A stretch of 64,000 nucleotides of DNA from NCBI GenBank assembly GCA_029844215.1, contig JAQGDG010000277.1:62001-126000 (forward strand), read 5' to 3'. The notes beneath the pieces are model-generated. The model saw only the letters and a program-made list of their open reading frames with translations, searched no databases and had not been told where the DNA came from. This stretch comes from Przewalskia tangutica. Lineage: Eukaryota > Streptophyta > Magnoliopsida > Solanales > Solanaceae. Both the position numbers and the translations under genes were made by a program. Shown piece by piece: positions 23,752 through 34,700 of the stretch (the stretch's first letter is position 1; each line of letters starts with the position of its first letter).

Positions 23752-26620
23752 TTGTTTCACCACGATTTGAAGTTTAATGTACACAGCATGAAAAAGTCTA
23801 AACGTTACACACGCTCCAACAATGATTCAGGAGGCTCAGGAAGTTCGACGAAGGCCAGAACTAAGAAAAAGAAAAAATGGCTAAGTCCAATCATTGTTGA
23901 AGAAAATCTGATCCCGCGCTGCACTCCAACAAGTTAGTTCATGTCACACCCGATTCCCGTATCCCACTTGAGAATGCAGCATTTATTCTATGCCGCAGCG
24001 ATACATGAATGGGCAAAAGTATGTGTCGAGGGCTTGATAATAGTGAGTTTGAAGGGGGAAATTTTCATGGTTCACCTATAACCAACCCGTATAATCCTTC
24101 ATACTTCTCCGAAACGAGTACTTCACACCGCTCGGAAATCGCCGTGCAAGAAGTAAAGGGGAAAAAACTGGTCAGAATTGCAATTGTCGATGATAGTGGC
24201 CGCATACTCGTCCAAACCGGTCCGTCGCGGTCGAGGTTCATGGCGGTCAAAGGGTGCCCATGGGTTCGTGAATTATCCTGCTATGCTTAGATCTAGATCA
24301 ATTGGGAGTATCAAGAGACTTCTAATCCCAAAGAGCCTTTCACTGTGCCAAAGTTTCACTTTAATGTCGCTGATACCAAGGAACCTCCTCGTAGAACGGG
24401 TCGGGCGTGAGGCGTATACTAAGGCGGGCAGGCGGGCAAAGTGGAGTCCACGAGACTTCGAGCATTCCCATTATGCTTGAATCGAAGTTCTGCTGGTGGA
24501 AACGGCGACTTCTATCCCTGGTGCCTAACATTAACGCCGCGGAGCCGAGGCGCCACAATTTAACGCCATGTATCAGGAGCCTTCTTCAATTGCGGGCCAT
24601 CGTGTGGGACAAAAAGCTAAAGCGCGCGACGAGTTATCGAGCCTTCGAGCATTCCCATTATGCTTGGATCGAGTTCATTGGTGGAAACGAAGAGTTCTAT
24701 TTCCCAAGGTACCTAACATTAATGCCGCGGAGCCGAGGCATCACCATTTAACGCCATGTATCAAGGAACCTTCATCGCCATTTCGCCATTGCGTGGGACA
24801 GAATTCTAAACCGGTTTAGAAGGGAGTCCAAGGGTTGAGGGATATTCCCGCTTTGCAAGGACCAAGGTCACTGGGCACGGTTACTTCTAATTCCAAGGCG
24901 CCAGCAACCCATGAACATTAATATCTCGGGAACCAATATGTTAGACTTTAATGCCGCGGGATCCAAAGAGTCTTCTAGCTTATTGGGACAACAAACTCTG
25001 AATTCACTAAGTGTCACTAATGATTCCTTCCCCCCTCTAGCAAGCCTGCTTAGTGGATCTCATCTCCGAAATCTAAACAACTCCTTCACCTTTAATTCTA
25101 CCTTGGGCACGAGTTTACCCAACAATAAATCCCCTCTCTCATCCAATACCTCTTCATTACTCCCTAATATTCATAATACCTCACCCATTCTATCCTCCCC
25201 ACCATCTGCTAATCCCGTAACCCACAATATTTTCTCTACCCTTCCAAATGGTACGCGAATCTTCCCCCCTAATGCGTGCCCAAGTTCTATTCCATCTACC
25301 TATACACCTCTGTCTATACCTCCAGAAATTCCTCCTAATGATTTACCCATAAATACAACTTCTGAACAACATCAAATTCCACCCGCGGGTACAACCATTA
25401 ATAATCATCCCCCGAACCATGGCAAAGGTCCCATCCCTCCCAAGAAGACTTATGCCGAGTCTTCATGTACTAGGATTGAAGCAAAAGGAATGAAGTTACA
25501 ACATATTGAACAACAAGGGGTGGAAGTAGATATGAAGTCGAGGATGAAGTTCCATTCATAGAAACACGGGTTATTGCTTAATTGGTTGTTTCACTGTCCC
25601 TTCCCGAAGAGAGGCATTCAATACCATTGTGAAGGGACGGGAGTGAAATGTCGATTATTCCATATTGCAAAGGATGGACGGTGTTCAAATTCACGACTGA
25701 GGAGGAGCACACTAATGTACTTCACGGCCCTTATATGGTCTATGGAAGACTATGATGCTCAAGGCTATCAATAAAGGAGTTCTTATAACGGATGAGTTAT
25801 TCATGGAAATTCCTATTTGGGTCATTTTTCCTGACATTCCCTTCTATTCGAGGTAACCGCCTTAGTAAGGTTGTTTCACGCAGTGAAGCCTCTTTACACT
25901 GACCAATTTACTAAGGAAAGGTAAAAATGAACTATGCTAGAGTTCTAGTGGAAGTGATGTCAAGTGAGCCAATAATGGAGTTTGTTGTCAAACTCCCGAT
26001 AATGTATGTATACTCAAAGGGTAACTATGAAAATTACCCTGACTTTATCATCATGCTATCATGGACACAATCACTGAGGTGTAGGAAACTGGGAATGATT
26101 CCAACATCAAGAAGCTTCAAAAACAAAATACAGTGGTCCCCTAACAATAAGGAAGATTCTACTTGGTGAATGCCAGAGAGGCACGGTGGTACCAACCCTC
26201 CCCTTATCCACCGACGCCCCAACATCCCGCAGATGCTAATAACTTGACGGACATTGAAGTAAGTGAGCACACAACACCTCCCGTCCCGGCGCGCGAGAAG
26301 CCGCCATCGCGGTCCTCCGCTTTGGGTCACCGCCCATCATGTTTATGGAATTCAAGCAATGCCTCACGCCTAATTCACGGATGGCAGATGCAACATGATA
26401 GGATGAGTTATGAGTCAAAGCAGCATAAATTCGGCGTGCCAAAACCCGCAACCTTCTTTGGTTGGGGAAACATAGGCGGTGTTACAGAGGTGTCTTTGCT
26501 TGCGCCACTGAGTGTTACCTTTGAACGCTGGAACATAGCCCGGCCGAGCCACACGCTAAGGCTTCCAAAGAACAAAGAAGATGGTTGGAAGGAAGTAATG
26601 TCAAGAAGTACATGACAAAA
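23752..26620 (+). pseudogene. LINE ORF1 remnant (DUF4283-like, CCHC knuckle)
   Basis: ORF1 of plant L1 elements encodes an RNA-binding protein. Visible parts, in order, are a basic start (MKKSKRYTRSNNDSGGSG, about 23788) and a region with four ~186-bp repeats (24275-25000). A 216-codon open stretch rich in Ser, Pro and Asn follows (24911-25561). Then comes a DUF4283-like core read across frames (ALIWSMEDYD at about 25729, PIWVIFPDIPFYSR at about 25812, YARVLVEV at about 25930) and YENYPDF followed by a degenerate CCHC knuckle (26030-26095). At least five frame breaks separate these parts. Function is assigned from the family. Confidence 0.75.
24275..25000 (+). repeat. ~186-bp tandem repeat within LINE ORF1, about 4 copies
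   Basis: Anchors ATTATGCTT(G/A)GATCGA at about 24471 and 24657 lie 186 bp apart, with more diverged copies before (about 24280) and after (about 24841). Each unit also contains TAACATTAAYGCCGCGG and a GGACA/GGGACAAA block. 186 is divisible by three, so in an intact ORF1 this would be a 62-residue protein repeat. Confidence 0.75.
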
Positions 26621-26679
26621 GACAAGTGGAAAGACTAAGGTCGCAGCGGAGGTGCTAACAAAACCTCCTTTGTTTCCTA

Positions 26680-29600
26680 ATGAAATTACTTTGTTGGAAT
26701 GTCCGTGGTCTTTGCGGACTAAGGGATAGGCAGCCACGCAAGATCTGGTGTAGTCTCACAAAACAGCATGATGTGGCAATGATTTGTCTATTGAAACTAA
26801 ACTCTAGGCAAGGATTGAGTCTTTCTACTCAAAGATTCAAAGCTTGGAATTTTTGCTCTAATTTGGAATTCATTGATGGCTAAGAACGCTATTACTTTGG
26901 GATCCTCCGTGGTTTTTTGTAGTGCTTGATTGGATTCTCAACATATCCATGTCCAGTAAGTTGTAAGATAACACAAGTGTCCTTCCTGCCACATTTGTGT
27001 ACCCGCTTATAGCATCCCTGATAGGAGGAAGCTTTGGCATCACCTTACTCACTGGGCATTGGCATTACTAAGCCTTCGATGATTATGGGAGATTTCAACA
27101 CTTATTGCTACCCACATGATAAGGCGGGTCCTCCATTATCGCCTTATGCACTTAGGGACCTCGAGATTTCGTGAATGCTCATGGACTAAGACACTCCTTC
27201 TTCCGGTTCTTCACACTTGGACAAATGGTTCGATTCGTCCAAGCCGATAGAGTAATGATGAATCAAAATTGGAGTGATTTGACCTTAGAATGCACGGCCA
27301 TTTACTTGCCTATGGAACCGCCTGACCACCGTCCCGTGATGGCTACGCTATCGTGATCCTATAATGTTGGGAAACGGCCCTTCAAGTTCATGAATACGTG
27401 GCTCTTCACCCCGCTTTGATAACATAATGACTTCATGCGAGACAAGAAATATTGGGAATCGCCAATTCGCTCTAGCCTCAAAATTGAAAGCCTTGAAACA
27501 ACCATCGAGGCATTGAACATAAGTGAATTTGGTAGTATTGATCAAAGAGCAAAGGGGCAAACACGGAGTTTAAGGAGGCTATCAATGCGCACACGCAAGA
27601 TCCCTTTGATGAGGAACTTAAAGCAAAGGTTAAGTCCTCAAGAGCTAAAGCTAACACCTTACCGAAGTCGAGAGACACTTCATAAGGCAAAAGTCGAGGC
27701 GTAAACACTTGATTGGAAGTGATAGATGCTCCAAATACTTCCACACTTGATCAAGAGAAGTAATGTCGAACTCCATAAACTTTCTTGTCAAGACCAATGG
27801 TGCTATCACTACATCACCCGGGAAGTTAGAGATTTGCTTGTGGAGTTTTACAAGGATCTTTAGGCACATCCCGACCACAACTAACTTCGATCCTGGTGTG
27901 CAACTTTGGCCCGGCTATGTGAAGAGGATAGTCTACATCTTTTGCATTTCATATCCCCAAAGGAAACTGGGAAGCTCTTTCGATATAGGCAATGACAAGG
28001 CACTGGACCTGATGGTTATTCGCCTTCTTCAAGGATAGATGGAAAGACGCGACATGACGTAGTAAAAGTGTTCAAGAGTTCTTCACCATCGGGTTCTTTT
28101 GAAGCAGATGAATTATACCATCATTGCCCTATCGCCCAAGACCGACGGATCCTAAGGTAACTGATTTTAGGCCTATCGATTAACTAACGTGGTCTATAAG
28201 ATCATTACAAAGATTCTAGCTAACAGAATGGCAAGGGTTCTTCCTAATCTCGCTGACAAATCTCGCCGGCATTTGTGAAAGGAAGAAACACGATGGACAA
28301 TGTCTATGTTGCACAAGAGCTTGTAAGAGGATTTAATAGAGCCGCAGTCTCTCCAAGGTGTATGCTATGCGGACCTTCTAAAGCATTTGACACGGCCTCT
28401 GAGTTTCCTCGAAGCGGTATTAAGAGGCCTCAACTTTCCTGGACAGATTTGTTAGACGGATCATGGAATGTGTTTGCTCAACCTCCTTCTCTCTTTCTAT
28501 CAACTGAGAGCTACATGGTTACTTCAAGGGTAAGCGGCCTCGCATAAGGTGATCCTATGTCCCCTTCTCTCTTTATCTTCGTATGGAATACCTTTCAAGG
28601 ATGCTTAAATCAAGGTCGAGGCAAGAGCTTTCTCTTATTTTCCAAAGTGTAAAAGGTTGGGAATTACTCATCTTGCTTTTATGGACGACCTCATGCTTTT
28701 TGCCAAAGGTGACGATCTTCACTGGGATTATTATGAGTTGTCTGGAAAAATTCGAGGCTGTCTCGTGGTTAACTCTAACCCATCTAAATCCTCGCCTACT
28801 TAGCGGAGTGCATAATGCAGCCGTGACTTAATCTTGTCCATAGTGGGATTCGCATCGCGCTTTTCCTAAGACGGGACTGGGGATCCCTTTGTCCCCAATC
28901 TCACTCTGGATCAATTTGTTCTTTCACTAGTGCAATTTCGAATTACATTCAAAAATGGGGGCACCACTCGCTTTACGCGTGTAAGCTAGAACTTATCGTG
29001 CCTGGCCGCCCGCGGTTGAGAGCTTTGGTTCCGGCACTTCCTATTCCCGCCACACCTCAACAAGGTACGGCCTGCATGTGTTCAGTTCTTATGGGAGGGA
29101 AACCACCAAGAGTCGCTGGGATGTTATTTGCTTGCCTCAATCCGGCGGGCTTGGGCCTTACGAACATCAAGGAACGGAACCATGCCCCGCTATCCCGACT
29201 ATTTGGCAAACCCACACCGAGACAGATTCACTATGGGTCCAATGGATCAACATCTTTTATTTGAGAGGCGATTCTTTTGGGAATACGAGGTACGCCCCTG
29301 AGACTCACCCCTATTCAAAAAGATTTGCGAATCCATGACAAACTTGTTTCCATCTACTGTGAGCTGCGAGTCGCAATTGCCGGATTGGAAAAGTGTTGTA
29401 CCAATGGTAAATTTGATTCAAGCTCGTTTATGATATCTTGCGACTACGCAAGATAGAAAGCCTCGATGTCCCAAATTTGGAAAGTGGTTCATTCCCCAAG
29501 TTTCCGCTCACCATGTGGCTTAATCAGAAAGCGGCTAGCTACAAAGGACACTCTTTCCTATCTAAACTTGGAGGATAAGTCTTGAGGGTTCTGCAAGCAA

Positions 29601-29930
29601 GCTAATGAGACAAGTGGAACACCTCTTCTTTACCCGCCTACACCCGCTTGATTTGGAAGAGCATAAGAGATTGTCAGTATTAGGAGAGAAATGACAATCG
29701 CTGAAAGTTCTCTCAAGTGGATTAAGAAAGACCACCGCGGGACAAGCATCCGAGCCAAAGCTACCTTGCTTGCCTTTTGCATAGTGGTCTATGAGATTTG
29801 GAGGACAAGAAACACACTACTCTTTGAAGGCATAAACTTACCGGCAGAAGAGGTCATTACAAGGATTAAAACAACATCTTATAGAGTTCTCTATGACTTT
29901 ATCCCCTCTTCTAATGGCACCTTTGAGTGA
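26680..29930 (+). pseudogene. LINE ORF2 remnant (endonuclease, reverse transcriptase, zf-RVT)
   Basis: ORF2 nicks target DNA and reverse-transcribes the element RNA. The start is the ATG at 26680, with the apurinic endonuclease opening MKLLCWNVRGL. The GDFN motif lies at 27088-27099 and the C-terminal endonuclease PPDHRPV at about 27318-27338 (catalytic Asp-His). The reverse transcriptase shows FVKGRNTMDNVYVAQELVRG at about 28266 and the active-site FMDD at 28678-28689, followed by LMLFAKGD. The C-terminal zf-RVT-like part is at about 29500-29930, with LATKDTLS in a shifted frame and WRTRNTLLFEG near the end. Many frameshifts and stops and some short deletions are present; no product is expected. 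Confidence 0.85.
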
Positions 29931-30055
29931 CCACCCCTCCCTCCCCCACTTCTTCTTTTCATTACGTTGAGGATTGAGAACCCTCAATGACTGATTGTAG
30001 CCACTTTTCTTTCCGTTATTAGTAATAATATTTGCATTTACCTAAAAAAAATAAA

Positions 30056-30071
30056 AAATCAAGTCCCATAA
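30056..30071. repeat. LINE target-site duplication (right)
   Basis: AAATCAAGTCCCATAA follows the A-rich LINE tail and pairs with 23637-23652. The single difference is a G/A transition. Confidence 0.85.
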
Positions 30072-31984
30072 CTTGAAAAATAAAGTTTCATACACTTCCA
30101 AAACCAAGTAACTTATTCTCTTTAAAACCATATAACTTCCACTTTTAAAATCAATCCCCTTTTCACATATAAATTCAAGTCATTTTTAAACATAAAATCA
30201 ACTTGCTTACTTTAAATAAATCAACACACATAGCTTTAAATCAAATCTCATAACTTCCTAACCATTCTTACCAACATCTCCCATAATACTTGGTAAGGAC
30301 TTAGGACAATTTAAACGTACTTTTAACTTAGAATCAACAACGTGAATACTTCTTAACTTCTAAGAGTAGAAGGAATCATGAAATACTATCACATGGCTAT
30401 TTCATACGTAGGATCATGCCAAAGAAAGAAGAGGTTCACATACCTCGCGACGACTAGCGACAAGTTGCAAAATGCTCCCAAGTACTTTATCCTTGCTAGC
30501 TTTTCCACCCTTCAAGTAGAATATGCTACTCGCAGTACTTCAACCTATATTAATCATAACATGTCTATCAACTCCTAGCTTTTTAACGTAGAATCATACT
30601 AAGTATACGGTCTCTTATTCTACGGAAAATCGGGCAGCACCTCCTTTGTTTCTACATACTTTTCCACCTTTTTCAAGGCCCAAAAATCAATAACCAACAT
30701 GCCACATTTAAGGCTCAACAATTCAGCTAACCAAAGGGGATTACACGCCTTAACAGTGCCCCACAATAATACAAAAAAGGTCCAATAACCTTAGGCAATA
30801 TTCAGGAATTCAAGGACAACAACAACATCTATTTCTTTCCAATTCCATTCAATCCATAATGTCGTCCTAACATGTTATATAGTCGCAAACAACTTCAAAC
30901 AACTATAATCCTTTCTTTATATAACATGCGACGACTAAAACTAATAACCAAATTGAATTACAATCTTAGGGTTAATCATGCAACTTTCGGATTAGGGTTT
31001 CCAATATCCATAACACTTATCAAACTTCATAATATATACCTCATGATTGCTAATATCCATAGCTACAACAATAAGTAATCTTAATTACTAAAACGACAAG
31101 TTTGTTACCTTTATAAGCCCTTATAAATTCCAAGATTCAAAGTCGCTCCCTAGAAATTCTTAGCTCCTTTTCTTTACGCTCAAATCCACTATTTGAAGCC
31201 TTTAGAAGTTCACAACCAACTTCTCTTCCATTTCCAATCCAAAACTATGAAAACGACTTAGGTTTTCGCCTTGCGACTAACGTGGAAAACGCTGCTTTTT
31301 CAAATCTTCTATTGAGATATCCTTACAATACCCTTAGGGACCTTGGGTTAAAGTCTTGTGAATAATGTACCAAAACTACAAAATTTTTGTGTGGAACATG
31401 TATCAAACCCGAGAGCAACTATGAAGGAACAAGGTATTCTCTAATTTTTCTAGGTGTTGAAGACAAGTCTTGCACTAGTGTAGTGTATATATAACACAAT
31501 GGAGGGCTTAGATTATAACAAATGTGAGGCTAGGATGAAGAGCATTAATTAATTAGTCAAGTGGACAAGTTGACTTGGTCAATTTTCTCAAGCTTTGAAG
31601 ACTTGATCTTCCACATAGGTCAATGACCATTCTACCCTTGCCCAATTTCGTCCAAGACCATCTGGGGGGGGGGAGGGTGCCATGTGTCGCCCTCCCATTC
31701 GTCCATAAAATTTCGTAACCCTCGTGGGCCCCACAAAACGTAAAATTTCTCGGGTGGGCCCCACCTGACCAAATCCGTAAAAATAAAATTTCATAATGAT
31801 AATAAGTTTCATATTCTTCAAATAATGCATTTTGAGAATCCAATTATCATCAACGAACATTTTTCCTTTCCGACGTTCGGAAGATTTTTCCTTCGGAAAA
31901 CAATTCTTTCTTTCGTACCAATTTTAGAGTCCTGATTCCTTCGTACATTCTCTTAAACATGCCCTTGACTTACGGGGTGTAACA
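30072..31984 (-). repeat. B-type minus LTR, head part
   Basis: This continues the LTR broken by the LINE and ends at the head ..TTACGGGGTGTAACA (31984). It contains GGTTTTCGCCTTGCGACTAACG (core GGTTTTCGCCTTGCG), TATATATA at 31486-31493 on the minus strand and the U3 block GGGCCCCAC. The right flank is another minus LTR, so this copy was inserted into, or joined to, that one. Confidence 0.7.
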
Positions 31985-34700
31985 ATTCTCACACGATTCC
32001 CTTAAAACATTTTAAACCATCCCTTGACTTTCCACTAAAACTTGTTATAACAAACTTCCCATAAAGCCGTTATAACCACTTCATTTTTAGACAACTAACG
32101 CACCATTACCTCTTTCCTTTTTATCAAAACCAAGGCATTATCATGTCACGTAAGGGAATTGAACCCAAAGTACTTTGTACATCTATTCTTTACTAAAGAA
32201 TCGTTTCATGGAATATTAGGGCGTTGGGCCCAAAAGTACTTTCACCATTAAAACCAAGTTACTTACTTTTTTTAAAACTCAAGTAACTTATACTTTTAAG
32301 ACCAAGTAGCTTATTCTCTTTAAATCAAGTAACATATACTTTTCAAATCGAGTTACTACACATTTTCGAAATTCAAGTCCCAAGTACTTTCGAAAATCAA
32401 GCCTCATGTACTTACAAAATTAATACTTTTATGAGCCGTAAATAGGTTATTCTCGTTTATAACGATCTTGTTAAATCAGCCATGATCTAGAAAATGTAAT
32501 ACAATTTTGTCTTATCTTAGTTTCTATGCAGATGGAGAATTCTACTCATTTCAATATAATTGATTGTCGATACATTTTCATTAACGCTGCAATGGCTTGT
32601 TTGATACCTATTCTCATTAGTGTAGTAATTTACCAAGGTCAACTCGACTCTAATACTTCCTAACGACTCTTACCAACATCCCCCATAAGACTTGGTAAGA
32701 ACTTAGGAATATTCTAGACATGCCTTTTGCATAAAATCAATAACATGAATACTTCCTAATGACAAGTAAGTACATCAAGAAAACAAGTCATGTATACTCC
32801 AAATAACAAGGCAAGTATACCTCAAGGATAATCATGTCGATAGAAGGAAGAAGTTCACATACCTCGTGACGACTAACCCATACGACAAATAGCAATACGC
32901 TCCAAAGTACTTCAACCTCATCGGTTATTCCTTAAGCCAAGTAGATCATGCTACACGTGGTACTTCAACCTATAGTGACGATCGCACTTCTATCAATATC
33001 ATACTTTCTAGTATAAGACTTATACCAAATAATTCCCTCTAATTCTACGGAAAATCAAGACTTCCTTTGTTTCTACGTACTTTTCCACCTTTTCCAAGGC
33101 TCATATTCATCAACCAACAAGCCACATTTAAGGCGCAACCAACATTTAGCCAAAGGGGATTACACGCCTAACTGGACGTGTAAAATTCTGCCCCACAGTT
33201 ATACTAAACAGTCCACAAATCAGCCCATAAAAACAGTCCGTAATCCAACAATAACGAGGGTAAAATGTGAGGCGTTTCAACACCTTTCCACACCCCTATT
33301 TCCTTAGGACTTTCATTAGAAACTACTACACATAAACATGCATATTAGGGATTATTTTCCAGCATAACCACACCCCCAAAACAGTCCATAAAATGATACG
33401 ACAATGTCTAACAGTTTTGGGCAGTTTTTCGGGTAAAACAACTACAATCCGATAACTCTTTCCTTAATCCATTTTATTCCAATTCGAGTTCCAACACTTC
33501 CATATATGACATACCAACTTATCAACAACCATATTACCTTATGTTAACATGCGACAAGTGTGGATAACAACAACCATATAACAAACGAAACCAAGGGCAC
33601 AAAATTGTCTCAAATCGGCCAACAACATATCTACCTCATACACATCTTATTTTCAATTTCGTCCTTAACATGAATTCATCTATACATTATAACAATAAGT
33701 AATATCCAATTACTTTAATTTTAGAGGAGCTATTACCTCATTTTTGTGCCCAAAAACGTCCCGGGCAGAATGCTCAACAATGGCCCGTAGTTTTCGTTTC
33801 GCTCCACTTCTTCAAGATCCAATCACATATATGTATCTCCTACAACCTTAGGAGCAACTTCCCTTCACATTCCATCACCAAAAAGTCGACGGAACCACTA
33901 GGGTTTCACCCTCTATTCTCGGCCTAGTGTAGCGTTTTTGCTCACTGTTTTGTCAGCTGAACTTGTGACATCCATAACTCTTTACTCCGATGTCCGATCG
34001 ACGAACGGTTTGTTGAGTTGGAAACTAGATTCGATGAACTTCATTTTAGGATTTTGAAACACCTAAAAACTCCTCGTATACCAGGAGATATACCTCTCCA
34101 AATTTGGCTGAAATCTGCCAACCTTGGTCGAGAGCATAAGAGAAGAGGGAAAGAGATGGAGTATTTCTAAGTGTTGTGCAAATGAGGTCTTGCAATGTCT
34201 CTAAGTATACATATATAATGTATCACAATGGGTAAGATGAGAACAAGTGTAGGGACTAAGTGTAGCAAGACAAGTGGAGTGGGACCCACATGGCCCACTT
34301 GTCCACTTGTCTCTAAAATATCTAAGGTCAAAGTCTTCCAAGACCAAGACAAGTGGGGTGTGCCACGTATCACCCTCTCATTGGTCTAAAAATATTTCAT
34401 CTCCCAAAAATCCATAATTGGCCAAAATATCTCAAAAATATTGTGGGCCCCACAAAACCGTAAAATTTTCCCGTGGGCCCCACATGACCAAATCCGGAAT
34501 TTAAAATCCAAAATTCCAATATATTCAAAAAGTCTCAAATACCAACTTTGAGAACCAAATTCCATTTAACAAACCTTTTTCCTTCACGGGGTTCGGAAGA
34601 TTTTCCTTAACAAACACAATTCTTTCTTTCGTTCCAACTTTCAAAATTATTTCCATACGTTCGTTCTTATTTCAATCTCTTGTAAATACGGGGTGTAACA
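31985..34700 (-). repeat. B-type minus LTR, head part (closes the composite insert)
   Basis: It starts in LTR interior (TAACAAACTTCCCATAAAGC block) and ends at ..AAATACGGGGTGTAACA (34700). It includes CTTCCTTTGTTTCTACGTAC and a TATA-like ATACATATATAA near 34208. The tail half of this copy is not adjacent. It is a sub-branch with a distinct middle part (33200-34150, AAACAGTCC and TGTCAGCTGAACTTG) that I do not see in the other copies. Confidence 0.65.

Larger units (their letters stand above)
23653..30055 (+). mobile_element. Near full-length plant L1-type LINE
   Basis: A 6.4-kb non-LTR retrotransposon with a 16-bp TSD, ORF1 and ORF2 remnants in the correct order and a short A-rich 3' tail (about 30043-30058). 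It lies inside a minus LTR. Endonuclease, reverse transcriptase and zinc-binding C-terminal motifs are recognisable in several frames, but all frames are broken, so this copy is inactive. The first ~100 bp (GGAGTTAGAGAGAAG, CTCTCACTAAGG) look like an untranslated leader. Because the 5' end abuts the TSD, the copy may be full length. Confidence 0.9.

Noticed and set aside
23653..23760. Host gene exon upstream of the LINE
   Set aside because: The segment lies between the LINE target-site duplication and ORF1, has no coding signal, and fits a LINE 5' leader.
21832..34700. Foldback DNA transposon or MITE
   Set aside because: The inverted ends are LTR heads of a known local family and the interior is made of LTRs and a LINE. 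No transposase or long perfect terminal inverted repeat is seen.
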